From positions 11,046,065 through 11,110,064 of the forward strand of contig CM060113.1 in assembly GCA_030522415.1 (NCBI GenBank): a DNA stretch of 64,000 bases. Direction: 5' to 3'. Both the position numbers and the translations under genes were made by a program. Below are positions 33,814 through 45,595 of the stretch, piece after piece; position 1 is the stretch's first letter, and each line of letters starts with the position of its first letter. The stretch is from Channallabes apus (taxonomy: Eukaryota > Chordata > Actinopteri > Siluriformes > Clariidae). Under the pieces are notes generated by a model. The model did not search any database, was not told the origin of the DNA, and was given only the letters and a program-made list of their open reading frames with translations.

Positions 33814-36254
33814 TCAAGATTCAAGATTCTTTATTTGTCACATGCATAGTTATACAAGTACAAGTATATACATAGTTTGTGCAAATAACAAGAAACAAAA
33901 GAAATAATCTATAAATAGAAATTGAAAAAAAAAAAAAAAAAAAAGGGGGTGCAAATGTAAACATAATAATAAAGTGTGTATATGAGCAGGATAAAATGTT
34001 AGTGCAAGTAATGCTTACAGTCCAGACTAAAGTGCAGTGTGCAGTGTGGAATGTCAGCACAGCAGTGTGTGGGTGAACTGATACCAGTCCTATGAACGGG
34101 AGAGTGGCCCATCATGGTTGAGGAGTCTAATCGCCTGTCGATAAAAACTCCTCCTGAGGTTCTCCGTTTTGGCCATAATGACCCAGAACCTTCTGCCTGA
34201 ATGGAGAAGTTTGAACATTCTGTTATTGGGGTGCGACAAGTCTTTAATGATTCGAGCTGCCCTGGTTTTACATCTCCTGGTGTAGATGTCCTGCATGGAG
34301 GGGAGAGTTAACCTGCAGCAGCGTTCAGCTGCCCGGATCACTCTCTGGAGGGCTTTCCTGTCCTGTACACAGCTATTCCCAAACCAGGATGAAATGTTCT
34401 GTGTGAGGATGCTCTCAACAGCACCCGAGTAGAAAGCCTTAAGGACAGCAGGGGAAACCCCAAACTTCCTCAACTGCCTCAGGTGGTACAGACGCTGCTT
34501 TGCCCTTTTCGTCTGAGCACAGATATGCTCAGTCCAAGTCAGATCCTCTGAGATGTGGACGCCCAAGTACTTGAAGCTGCTCACTCTCTCCACTGGAGCT
34601 CCATTGATGATGAGGGGTTTGTGGTCCAGTTGTCCCCTTCTGAAGTCTACCACCAGCTCCTTTGTCTTACTGACGTTCAGTCGGAGGCAGTTTTCTTCAC
34701 ACCATAGTGCCAGGTTCTCCACTTCATCTATGTAGGCCGACTCATCGTTTTTGGAGATGAAGCCCAGCACCACCGTATCGTCAGCAAACTTAACGATGGT
34801 GTTGGAGTCGAACATGGCCACACAGTCTGAAGTGTAAAGGGAGTATAGCAGTGGAGAGAGAACACATCCCTGTGGAGCACCTGTGTTGATGGTGATGCTG
34901 CTGGAGAAGCACTTGCCCACTCTCACCACTTGAGATCTGTCCGAGAGGAAGTCCAACACCCAGGCACACAAGCGTTTGTTAAGTCCTAGATCTCTCAGCT
35001 TTGTGAACAGTCTGTTAGGCACTATTGTGTTGAAAGCAGAGCTGTAATCTCTAAACAGCAATCTCACATAGTTACCTTGCTTCTTGTCCACGTGGCTGAG
35101 AGTGGTGTGCAGAACATGGGAGATCGCATCCTCTGTGGATCTGTTGGGGCGGTAGGCGAACTGAAGTGGATCTATGGAGCTGGGGATGGAGGAGGAGATG
35201 ATGTTTTTTAGCAGACCCTCAAAAACCTTCATGACCATCGATGTCAGTGAAACAGGCCGGTAGTCATTCAGGCATGAGGGTTTGTTGGTCTTGGGCACGG
35301 GGACAATGGTGGATCTCTTGAAACACGCCGGGACCACAGACTTCCCCAGGGACTCATTAAAGATACAGGTGAACACACCTGACAGCTGGTCAGCGCAGCA
35401 GCGCAGTAGGCGCCCAGAGATGCCATCTGGACCCGCCGCTTTCCTGGTGTTCACCCTCCTCAGCGCCGTGCGAACGTCGTGCTCTGCGATGCTGATGACG
35501 CAATCCTCGCTGATGACGTCATCATGCTCAGTCACCAGGCTGCTAGCATTAGCCGCCTGGCTAACCTCGAACCGGGCGAAGAATGCGTTCAGCTCGTTGG
35601 CGAATGCAGAGTCGGCGACGATCGTCGTGGTGTCTTTGGCAACCTTGTAGTCCGTGATTGTGCGGAATCCGTGCCACATGCGGCGTGTGTCACCCTGATG
35701 GAAGTGTGATTCAGTTCGCTGTCGGAACCGTCCCTTAGCTTCCCTCACCGCTCGCCTGACGCCATAAGAAGCCGCTTTGTATGCGCTCATATCGCCGCTA
35801 ATGAGTGCGGCATTATAAGCAGCGGTCTGGGCATTCACAGCATCGCGGATCGATCGGTCTACCCAAGGCTTCTGGTTCGGAAACGATTTGAACCTCACTG
35901 TCGGGACAACTTCATTTACGAGTGTGCTAACGAAGCTAACTGCTACATCTGCAAACTCGTTGATATCTACTGCGCAGGCTCGGAACATGTCCCAATCTAC
36001 GTCATCGAGCGCGTCCTGTAGCGTAGCTTCTGATTGGGCAGACCAGCGTTGCACCTCCCTCATGACCGGAACTTCACGATGAAAGCTTTGTTGATATTCC
36101 AGTATGAGGAAAATGGCGTTGTGGTCTGATTTCCTGAATGCTGGATGTGAAACAGCTTTGTAGCCCCGCTTGTATGGTGTGTAGCAGTGGTCCAGAATGT
36201 TGAGTCTCCTCGTCGGACATGTAACATGTTGATGAAAGTTTGGCCTATGTAGAA
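33814..36254 (-). mobile_element. 5'-truncated Rex1-like LINE with open RT
   Basis: A minus-strand LINE of about 2.44 kb. Its 3' end carries an AATCTTG short-repeat tail after TGTGACAAATAAAG, unlike the TTTGAA tail of the LINE at 22417. A candidate 7-bp target duplication AGTTCTT flanks it (33807-33813 and 36255-36261). The 5' end stops inside the endonuclease domain. An A/T-run interrupts the 3' UTR at 33926-33945. The coding region is uninterrupted to its stop. Confidence 0.85.
34090..36247 (-). CDS. LINE reverse transcriptase (5'-truncated, open)
   Basis: About 718 open codons of LINE origin. The ORF extends upstream to 36354 through about 36 codons of unrelated flanking DNA, so the apparent Met is fortuitous. 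Order of parts: the end of an APE endonuclease with HPAFRKSDHNAIF (the SDH catalytic pair is intact, unlike the other LINE); a DALDDVDWDMF linker; FPNQKPWVDRSIRDAV; RT with [33 protein letters not shown], motif [20 protein letters not shown] and FADDT; then a C-terminal region ending RRSFYRQAIRLLNHDG. It lacks most of the endonuclease and its own promoter, so it is not autonomous. RT activity is possible in principle if the region is transcribed. The intact frame suggests a fairly young insertion. Confidence 0.85.
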
Positions 36255-36261
36255 AGTTCTT

Positions 36262-36559
36262 GAAGAGCAGATGACACCAGCAGAGGCAGCGTAGCACCGC
36301 AAGGGTGGAAGCCCGACCTGCTTGGAAGAGGTTGTTGGAGGTTGTAGTGGTCAATTGCTTTCTGCTTGCTGGTTACCTTAGGATTTTGACCCTTCAGGGT
36401 CATTTCATCCCATGGGTGATTGGTCCAGTCGGATGTGGTTGTGGGACTTAGCCACACCTCACGTGATTCACTCTTTTTGTATATTATAGCCCGATGTTTC
36501 AGCTGTCACATGGGGCCCATCGGGTTGGAGCTTTTAATACCTTTTATAAACTAATTTTG
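36262..36559. other. spacer
   Basis: Non-coding DNA. Nothing is recognised. Confidence 0.5.
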
Positions 36560-37080
36560 CATCAGACTGCTGAATAAAATCTTCTTCAGCACAGCCCAAA
36601 GATTATCAGTGGGGTTAAGATGGACTTTGTGCCAATCCATGTGTGAAAATAGTGTCTCATCCTCCTGATTCATTCTCAATTTCCCAAGGACGCCTGGCAT
36701 TGACGTCTTGGCAAGATAAATCCATTGATGACAAAAACCTGTCATTTATGATATTCAAGTAGTCAGCTGACATACAGTAACTTGTCATGCATGTAATGTT
36801 GATGAACCTAGACAGTGCTAACCACTACACCACCATGTAGTGGTCCTTAGTAAGACTTTTTCCCCCAATTAGTCTCAGTGATGGTTTTGTTTGACCTGCC
36901 CAGAAGAAGCAACCCCAGGCTTCTACAGTAGGCACTAGGCATGATCAGATGCATCACTTCATCCACTCTTCTTATCGTGATGTACCCATCACTCTGGAAC
37001 AGGGTAAATCTGCACTCATTAGACTACATGATCTTTCTCCAATGCTCCACAGACCATTCTTTATGTTCTCTAGTAAGCCT
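36560..37080 (-). pseudogene. decayed Tc1-like transposase remnant
   Basis: Minus-strand reading across frames gives Tc1-like fragments. Near 36985-37045 the reverse complement encodes a degraded SDESRFTLFQSDG-type block, which is the first catalytic Asp region, and 36570-36650 resembles the region around the third acidic residue. The order is consistent with one decayed element, interrupted by a short SINE-head-like sequence at 36809-36838 (GTGCTAACCACTACACCACC). No long frame remains. Confidence 0.5.
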
Positions 37081-37586
37081 CACTCACTCACTCATTGTCT
37101 ACAGATGTCGCCATTAAGACTGTGCGTGTTTTCCCGCGAGAGGCTGCAATTTAGCGCGTGGCATGCTGCAACTTGCCAAAGGCAACATTCGGGAATTTAA
37201 AATAAACATGTGCTTCACTGAATATCCGCCAGATGGCGCATGGAAGGACTTTATCTAAATGCCGGACCAAGTACAACGATGAATGTAACGACGCGGATGA
37301 ACATCTTTCATGATGAAATGAAAGTATAGTATATGTATAGTATATGTGATACAGTATATGTGCTTCATATTATTTTCATAATGATGAAATGAGATGCCCA
37401 AATTCATGCTTTGAAATTCATAGTAAGTTTATACTTGTTTTTGTAATGTCTTCACAGGGACAAAATAATTAAAGAGATGGCATTGCCTCGGTTTAAATGG
37501 TCTTAAATTAAATTAACTAATTACCTGATAGTAGGCTAACTTATAATCTGATAGTGTTAACTAGGCGAATGTCCTGATTCGTGAAT
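37081..37586. other. gene-free stretch
   Basis: No gene. A short segment near 37100-37115 (ATGTCGCCATTAAG) is the reverse complement of one near 44388-44401. Confidence 0.5.
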
Positions 37587-37594
37587 ATGCCAAC

Positions 37595-37883
37595 CAGGGC
37601 CGCTGCTGGCATATTGTTCAATTATTATCATTTTTGGCCAAATAGGCAGCCGTAACATAGGTGAGGGCACGCGCATCATCACGTGTGCTTAGCCTACTCT
37701 GCGTTCACCCTAAAATGCAATATATACATTTATATTTTTGTTTATTTGTATATGTATGTTATTAATATTAATTTATTATTATCATATATAAAAAAAAAAA
37801 TATTGACAGCTGGGATGGTGCCCCCCTGGGAGTTGGTGCCCTACGCAGACTGCGTACTCTGCGTATAGGGAGCAGCGGCACTG
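37595..37883. mobile_element. hAT-like MITE with 8-bp TSD
   Basis: A 289-bp non-coding element with ends CAGGGCCGCTGCTGGC and GGGAGCAGCGGCACTG. These are imperfect 16-bp inverted repeats starting CAG, as is usual in hAT transposons. It is flanked by a perfect 8-bp duplication ATGCCAAC (37587-37594 and 37884-37891), which is the diagnostic length for hAT. It contains no transposase. Near the right end is GAGTTGGTGCCCTACGCAG. It would need a hAT transposase in trans. Confidence 0.88.
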
Positions 37884-37891
37884 ATGCCAAC

Positions 37892-38650
37892 ATATCTTAT
37901 AAATAAATAAAGCTGTTCATCGGCGTGCGAAACACGCGGCTCGTACTTCCACTTTACAAAATGCCTTTTGATCCAAAGGCTGCAATTCGGGCGCGATTTA
38001 TCGATACAAATGCAGACATTCTCGGCCAGAAATGCAGCAAAGACAAATACATGTACAGTACTGTATCTCGCGTTGTTTTCGCGCGGAGAGATTGTGTGCG
38101 CGTGCACAGAGAGTTTGTGTTGATAAGTGTATGTGGATAAGTTGATAAGTGTATGTTGTCAAAGTATTTGTGGACATATAATTAGGGGAAAAATTTTAAA
38201 TTAAGGATGTCTTGAAGCATAATGCAGTAACTCTACAGTATTTATTTGAACACGGTAAAGGTGTTAATGTTTAGTACATTCCTTAATTTGTCCTTTCGGT
38301 TTGTGTTTTATGTTTCACTGTTTTCAATATACTGTACATACTGTAAAACGTATGGACAACAATGTTCCGGAAGCATTATTAAATATTCAATAAGGCACAC
38401 ACACACAATTTAGTTGCAATAAAGTTTTATTAAAAATATAATAAAGCAGGCAGTACTGGATATGGCAAATAGTCACTCAAAATCTTTACAAAAGTAAGAG
38501 TATTCATTAATTTATTTTTTTTACAATAAAACTCAATCTTTTCTTTCAAAGAAGTTCGTTAATTCTGTCTCTTATTTGCTTGTTGTTGCGGGCTGTGGGG
38601 TGGAATTTCCTAGCAACAGCATCGGAAAGTGCTTGAAGCAGAATTACCCC
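37892..38650. other. unclassified, GC-richer start
   Basis: 37910-38150 is GC-richer with open frames on both strands (for example 37925-38140 plus and 37841-38107 minus), but I recognise no domain in either. The rest is AT-rich. Confidence 0.4.
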
Positions 38651-38651
38651 A

Positions 38652-39405
38652 TCAGCGAAACCGGTTTGATAACTTCACACCAAGGAAAGGTGAGAAGGGG
38701 GATTACAGTAACAGTTTCTGTGGGTCTTCACCCACAGGTGATGTGGGTCGCGTTGTATTCAGCGAATAGACTAAAACACAATCATGTTTGCTTCAGCATT
38801 GGAAACAATATTGTATTAGGCCAACTTTATTTAAGATTAAAATAATAGTGGGCTAGGAACATTATTCTTCATATAACTTAAATGGCTGAATGAATTTAAA
38901 TATACACAATAAATTAATAATTGTGTTTGTTTTACATTTGAGCACTCATGTGTAAATAGCTTTTTCATTGTACAGTATATACTACCATATTGTATATCTG
39001 TGTCTAATACTGGTTTATTCATATTTGACATTACATGCAGTTTGTAATTTACTTGTGATTGTACTTTTAAAATGTAACCTATACGTATCTACAGTATAAG
39101 CATATTTAACTACTTCAGCAGTGAATTAGAAACTTGGTCAGTCTGGCTTTTAGATAAAGTTCTTCAGAGCAAGCATTGTGTCAGAAGATTTTGAGGAATC
39201 TCTTCTCACCTTTCATTCAGGTGTGAATTTATCAAACTGTGTACACTGTTGGGAAATACTGTAGCGGGTTTAGATGAATGAAGAAGAGAGCGGATGTCTC
39301 TGTCTAAAATAGAAAAAGATATATAATATATAACATAAATGGTTAATGATAGCAATTAAATCAGACTTAATAGTTGGATTTGATACTTTTCTTTTTAATT
39401 ACTGC
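38652..39405. repeat. local duplication, copy 1
   Basis: Three blocks (38652-38712, about 39050-39180 and about 39312-39405) recur in the same order at 39748-39808, 39820-39945 and 39990-40085 with about 95% identity by eye. The second copy lacks the intervening DNA. The first block ends in a splice-donor-like CAAGGAAAG/GTGAGAAG. Confidence 0.8.
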
Positions 39406-39747
39406 TATTAATAAATTCTGGTTTGAGGTACTTACAGAAGAGGCATGTAATAAATACATAAATAGGTTGTTTAAAGTCCTTCCAGTAGTGGTTAAAAATC
39501 AGGGTGGACACACAGGAATTTAAATGAACACCACAAATGACCCGACAAATTAAAGCTTTGAGATGATATATTTGCTGTATGGTGTGTTTATTTGAATATA
39601 TTCAGTAAATTTATGAATTACACTCAAAGTATCAAATCCACCTATGAAGTCTGATTTAATTGTTACAATTAAACATTTTATATTTACTTATGTTCATTTT
39701 TCTATATGTTTTGCTGGCGAAACCTCTCAATTCTGTGAATTCCCCTA

Positions 39748-40085
39748 TCAGCGAAACCGGTTTGATAACTTCACACCAATGAAAGGTGAGAAGGGGGATT
39801 ACAGTAACGGTGTAAAAAGTAGCGATTGTACTTTTAAAATGTAACCTATACGTATCTACAGTATAAGCATATTTAACTACTTCAGCAGTGAATTAGAAAC
39901 TTGGTCAATTGGGCTTTTAGATAAAGTCCTTCAGAGCAAGCATTGTATAAATATAATATATAAAAAATTATATAATATAAAATAAAATAATATAAAATAA
40001 ATAAATATATAACATAAATGGTTAATGATAGCAATTAAATCAGACTTGTAGTTGGATTTGATACTTTTCTTTTTATTTACTGTAT
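39748..40085. repeat. local duplication, copy 2 (deleted)
   Basis: The compact copy of 38652-39405, with about 340 and 90-140 bp missing between blocks. An inverted piece of the third block lies between the copies at about 39627-39672 (reverse complement of AATTAAATCAGACTT...GGATTTGATACTT). This implies at least two rearrangements. Confidence 0.8.
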
Positions 40086-40950
40086 AGACATCATATTATG
40101 CTTTCTCTGTTATTAATCTCTCTATCTTCTCTAATTATGACTTGAATAAATTGGCTCACATCGGAGCGCGCTAGCATGTTGGAAAAGCGAGTACTGTAGT
40201 CTATATATTTGTGTTTGTTGTTTTCCTGGGGGTGCTGGGGTGTTTACTGTAAGTCTGCATTTTATCTATAAATCGTGTGTGTGTGCACGGAGAGTTTGTG
40301 TGTGTGCACACGGAGAGTTAATGAGTGTGTTTGTGACGCTACTTTACACTGATCAGCAGTCGACGACCCGCCATACCCAGCAGATCAAAGGGGCAGTTAT
40401 CGGCTATGACACGTTGAAGGAGAACTTAATAGTTCTCAAAAATAGTGTAAATGTCTACAACAATCACTAACCATTAAAATTTATATATATATAATTTTAA
40501 ACTATTTATTAATTTGTCTTTTATTTACTTACTAATTAGCGAATGCTTTTTTAGGGCTCTAAAAACTACGGCAGTATGAATGACAATGGAATAGAATGTG
40601 TGAGTTGACGCCCTTGCACCGGTCACACACACACACACACACATACAGTATACATATTCGTGTTTAATTAAATTCTTAAATCATCGTGTTCACCCATGCA
40701 CTGAAAAAAAAAACTTGTAAGATTTACTTGATAAAATCCTCGTAGCAATTTGCACACATAGATTTTAAGTAAATTTTATTGTTCCAATATTAAGTAAATT
40801 GTCAGGTAAAAACTACTTAATTAAATTAACAATAAAAGAAATCAAGTAAAAGTTGCATAATTATATTTAATGCAGAAATCTGATTTATTTAAAATAATCA
40901 AGTAAAGTTAATTCATTGTTGTATCAGCAGGAACCTTGATTATATGAAAT
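40086..40950. other. gene-free stretch
   Basis: Contains a (CA)n run at 40625-40644. Near 40706-40920 there are recurring AAGTAAA motifs that suggest an old, unclassified repeat interrupted by the next element. No gene is recognised. Confidence 0.45.
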
Positions 40951-40953
40951 TAA

Positions 40954-41842
40954 GGCTGAATCCCAATTCTATTTTCTACCCCTTCCCCTTGTCCCTTGAA
41001 ATGAAGTGGAAAGGAGAAGGGTTTAAATATTTCCCCTAAGAAATGGGACACCACTACAACACTGTTATACATCATCATACATTGTCGCTAGTTCCTAATG
41101 TTACGTTAGAGGACATGCGCCGATGTTTATCACACATTCCAATAAGACAGAGATTACTCACTCCCAAAGTTTTTTTGCGCCGTATTTTGATTTATAAAAA
41201 AGTTGCTCATTTTCACCAGGAAAACGGATGAGCCTTCGGGTTTCCTCAGCCGTCCCTATACAGAATATAAATTACAAAACTGTGGTCACGTTGCAATAAG
41301 TAAGAATAGTGTAAGCACCGTTCATTTACATGTACACACATGGCCGTAAGCAAAACAAACAATGCGTTATCAAATGCTCGGCAAACTGCCGTGCTGCTGA
41401 ACTTTCATATTTGTTTGTAGCATGCAGTAAAGTGTATGTGACATAAAAATTTATATTTGTAATATCGTGCAATCTGTGCTATCCGCTAGCAAACGATTTT
41501 TTTGCAAACGTTTCTTTACAGAACATCACCATAAACACAAACACAAGACTAAAGGTAATATACATATAATGAAAACTTGTCATAAAAATCTTTATTAATG
41601 GCAAAAATTAACATTTATGGGTCTGATTGCTCGAGTGAGCAGCCATGTTGAAAATTTCGCTTAGCGCTTCGTTTGAAGTGAGGTCCCGAAAAATCTTCGT
41701 TTGGAGGGCTATCTGGCCCTTCCCCTTCCCCCTACCCCTCCAACCAAAACAGAAATGAGACACCCCTACCCCTTCACGTGAACGCACCAAACGGAGGGGT
41801 TGGGCTAAGTGTAGGGGTAAGGGGTAGAATTGGGATTCAGCC
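40954..41842. mobile_element. PIF/Harbinger-like non-autonomous transposon
   Basis: An 889-bp interval with inverted ends GGCTGAATCCCAATTCTA and its reverse complement, followed inside by CTACCCCTT-rich arms on both sides. It is flanked by the 3-bp duplication TAA (40951-40953 and 41843-41845), consistent with the TWA target of PIF/Harbinger or related superfamilies. No transposase frame is present. Superfamily assignment is inferred only from target length. Confidence 0.6.
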
Positions 41843-41845
41843 TAA

Positions 41846-42289
41846 GTAAATCTTACTATCATTTTGTTTTGTGAGATTTTCCCTTACTTGGTTTTATCAA
41901 TTTATATTACTCCCTATAATAATGTAAACATTGCTAATTTATGTTTTGGAAAGAAACTTAAGTAATTATTTCATCTATATCTTTCATAAATCACACAACT
42001 AAAATATAATTAAACAGTTTATTCACCAACATTACCAAATATTTGTGACATTCACAGTCTTGATACAGGTTGTCTTTTTAATAAAAGTGCATTCAGCTAA
42101 ATTTTGCATCCATAGAAACAAGTGCACGGCACCAGGGCCTGAAATACTTGTTTTAAACAAAATTGTGTAAAATAATAATAATGAATAAATAAATAAATAA
42201 AATACAGCATTCATTTAGAAATAAAACACAGCAGAAAATACATTAAACAAACTGTAGAATAAACTTTAAAACTTAATAGCCCTCTGAAG
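41846..42289. other. gene-free stretch
   Basis: AT-rich DNA that appears to be the other half of the old repeat interrupted by the element at 40954-41842. No gene is recognised. Confidence 0.4.
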
Positions 42290-42356
42290 CATTTCACTGC
42301 ATATCGTACTGTGTATGACTGTATATGTGACGAATAAAATTTGAATTTGAATTTGA
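42290..42356 (+). repeat. orphan LINE 3' tail
   Basis: It reads GCATTTCACTGCATATCGTA, then GTGACGAATAAAATTTGAA with two more TTTGAA units. It is the plus-strand tail of the Rex1-like LINE at 22417 with everything upstream missing. Confidence 0.8.
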
Positions 42357-42501
42357 AGCAGTGAAGTTGCAACATTCAAATCAGCACTCTGGACTAGTGC
42401 ACTTAAAAGTATGCCATTGAAACCTTAACGCATTAAAACATTTTAAGCTGAACATGTAAACACAACATGTAAAGACTTGTATTCAAGCCAAATCAAATGT
42501 T

Positions 42502-44221
42502 TTAAGATGATAACTTCATCTTTAAAGCTTGCACTTTTGGTGATAGTTTAATCCCATCAAGTTCTATAAGAACTTTATGAAAATAGCTCAAATGTGTAGC
42601 GCAGTGCTCGGGGCTATTGCCACATTCTTGCTAAATTTCCTCTCCTTCAAGGATTATGGATACACCAACCGGTTCTTCCCCTTCAACAGCACGGACGACA
42701 AGGATTTTAAGAAGGTGCATACTGGCATCACTTTGTCTGTCCTCCTGCAAAAAATTTACAAGAAAATAAATAATTTATTTTGAGAAACAAAAAAAAATCT
42801 GAATTGCTTCAACCTGTGCTGACTTCATTTCACAGAGAAAGAAATAATAATAAAAATAATTGATAATAATAATAATTGACCATCACTTCATGTACTTCAG
42901 ATTGTTAAACTTGGGTTAAATTGCTTTATCAATAATCTTGCATCAGTAAAACATTGTTAAACATGGCATGAGATGGCTACACTCCATAGATTACTCTGCA
43001 CCTTTACAGTGTCAGGAAATCCTATGATGAATGCTGAGTTTGTATTTAAAGGGTTATTCCAAGCATGAAAATTCTTTGAATAATTACTCAGATTTATATA
43101 TTCATTTGCATTTATATGCTTCTGTTCAATGCAACAAACACTATATTCAACGTATTAATAAATTGTATAATTAATAAGAAAACAATGCTTTACCAGGCAG
43201 TCATCAAAGAGATACTCTTCAGATTCATGTCTCATCTTTACGCTTTGTTTCTGTGAAAATATTTACATTGTATCATTACATAATGTTTTATTTCTACAAC
43301 TACATTTAGGCATTTCTTCATCTTTTGTAAGTTTGCCTTTATCCAAAGCAAATTACAAAAGAGGAAGGCATCAATCATGTCAAGCAGTGCTACTAACACA
43401 ATGAGAGTTTAAGGATTAAACAGTGAGGGATTAAGGTAAAAGTGGGAAGCAAGAATCATGTGTGGAAAGATTAAGCATGCAAGGTCAGTGTATGACTCTA
43501 CTTATTTTTATTGTCTGCAATGCGATTTAGACAAATTAGAGCTGCTGTCAATACTGTATGAACATATGTACAGGTTCTTTACTCATAACTCATTAATAAA
43601 GTTCGGCTTCAGAAAAAAAACGTTTATTGCTAGTGCTCTTTTACCATTTAATGCTTTAACACACCTGACTCAGTTTGTTCAGAAATGGCATCTCACTGGC
43701 GAGCCTTTGCCTGAACACGCCGTTTTCACGAAGGGTGCGGGTAAGAAACAAGCATCTCGGTGTATTAATCCGCGCGCTTGGTTCGTTATTATTTTATTTA
43801 TTTATTTACCACAGGACCCCTGGGGGGCTCCGTGGATTCAGATTTTTTACACGAAAACGGTGTTTTGTGAATATCCACACTATTAAAAACTGAAATATTG
43901 CTAATTGTACATCCTGAAATTAAGATTAACATTAATTGGGAGTGCCCTGTGATGGATTGGCACCCTGTCCAGGGTGTACCCTGCTTAGTGCCCGAAGTCT
44001 CCTGGGATATGCTCCAGGTCCCCCGCGACCCTGAACACAGGATTAAGCGGTATAGAAAATGAATGAATGAAGGATTAATTGGGAGTCATGAAAGCGAGAA
44101 TCACATCTAAAACAGAAAGGTAAACTTACCTCGAATTCGACAAACTCCAGCTCCAGCCACGCCGTATAGTACCTCCGTGATGATCCACAACGCGGGCATA
44201 GCGTCTCCAAACATGCATGCG
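42502..44221 (-). pseudogene. decayed three-exon gene remnant
   Basis: Three minus-strand exon-like pieces join in phase. Exon A ends at 44130 with donor GAATTCGAG/GTAAGTT. Exon B is 43250-43194 with acceptor TTTTCACAG and donor CTG/GTAAAG, 19 codons ending EEYLFDDCL. Exon C is 42744-42502 with acceptor TTTTTTGCAG, containing HLLKILVV, GVSIILEGEE, then an in-frame TAG, then FHKVLIELDGIKLSPKVQAL and a stop. The C-terminal wording resembles a repetitive family of uncharacterised fish proteins (often SAM-domain or transposon associated) that I know only by pattern. The in-frame stop, an apparent internal deletion in exon C and a missing start in exon A mark it as dead. A SINE (43944-44073) sits in the putative intron. 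The function of the family is unknown. Confidence 0.5.
43944..44073 (+). repeat. 5'-truncated SINE with 13-bp TSD
   Basis: The 3' part of the tRNA-derived SINE (CCAGGGTGTACCCTGC through AAAATGAATGAATGA), flanked by a perfect 13-bp duplication ATTAATTGGGAGT (43931-43943 and 44074-44086). A clean insertion by LINE machinery. Confidence 0.9.
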
Positions 44222-44399
44222 CAGTTTATTTTGGACACATTTTTCGGCTTCAGTAGACACACAATACTTCAGACTGAAACACGACTGCCCCCTACAGGTA
44301 ATGAAGGGCATTTTCACAGCTTCCCGCACGCAGCCGCGCAAAGCCGCGGCAAGTCACGGGATCCCTTTTCTCGAAACGTGCGTTTTTAATGGCGACATC

Positions 44400-44722
44400 T
44401 GTATACTGCTTTATCCTGTATTCAGGGTGGCGGGGGGACTGGAGGCTTGGGGCACAAGGTGTGGTACACCCTGGACAGGGTGCCACCAGTATGCGTGTGC
44501 AGGGCGCACACGCATACCCTTACTCACACACACTACAGGCAATTTGGGAACGCCAATTAGTCTAATTTGCAGGTCTTTGGGAGGAAACCGGAGTAGCAGA
44601 AGGAAACCCACCAAGCACGGGAAGAACATGCAAACTCCATGCACACAGAGATGGGACTCGAGCCTGGCTGGGAATCGAATCCTGGAGATGCAAGGCGACA
44701 GTGCTAACCACTACACCACCAT
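44400..44722 (-). repeat. SINE, nearly full length, diverged
   Basis: A minus-strand copy from ACTGCTTTATCCTGTATTCA to the head CTAACCACTACACCACC. It has several substitutions and a lost (ATGA)n tail. No clear target duplication is visible. Confidence 0.85.
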
Positions 44723-45590
44723 GTGTAGTGCCTCAGTGATGGTTTTCTTAGGGCTACAAGGCATTTAGTTCTAATCCCTTAAGTTCTCTTTATAATATTT
44801 GTGTGTGTAAATGCTCTTGCTTTCACTATTAAACATAGTCACAAGTTTTACAAGATCTCCAATCACATTTAAAACATTTTTACAAGCACATTTCTTTCTT
44901 GATAATGCATTCTTAACCCAATTGTACTAGTTTTAGCAGTCTCCTTAATTGTTTTCTTTGCTTGATGCAGGACGATAATTTGACATTTCTGAAACAGAGT
45001 AACATTTCTGCAATGACCACAGGATATTTCTTCTGACATGGTTGTTTAAGAAATGAGAGGCTACTCACTTGACTAGGGTTAAATAACTTGTTGCCAGCTG
45101 AACCATATTAACCAATTTAACTCTTAATTTTTTCTTAAGAACAAAAACTTAAAGACAGGTTGTGACATTTTTTTGGCTTGGCAGTGTATTTAAGCAATAT
45201 CACAGCAAGAATGGCTGAAATTCAATACAACAGCATGACCTCAGATGCGGTATTGCTTAAACAACAGTTTACAGAAAAGCTAACTTTTGTTTAAGCAATC
45301 ACAGCAAAAATGACTGGCAGAACTAACTAACTACCACTGGAGCACCTAGAGACTGACAGTTACTGTAATTAACCAAAAGCTAAGCAAAACAAACCATGGA
45401 GGTGTTGTACAAGTTTTACTTTATATTTCCACTTATTCTGCTAACCATTCATACTGTAGTTCAAGGGTAGAATCCCGAATATTATTCAATAGAAAGCTAG
45501 CATAACATTATCAGCTCTGTTATCTTGCTGATAGTGCTTTCGGGATTGGTTTTGAATGTGTTTTTTGGAAAACAGAGCTCTACCCACGAA
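44723..45590. other. gene-free stretch
   Basis: No gene. Two short similar blocks (TTTAAGCAAT..CACAGCAA) near 45190 and 45290 form a minor local duplication. Confidence 0.5.
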
Positions 45591-45595
45591 ACATA

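Noticed and set aside
43458..43886. 142-codon ORF
   Set aside because: It lies antisense to the decayed minus-strand gene's intron, has no domain and has low coding quality.
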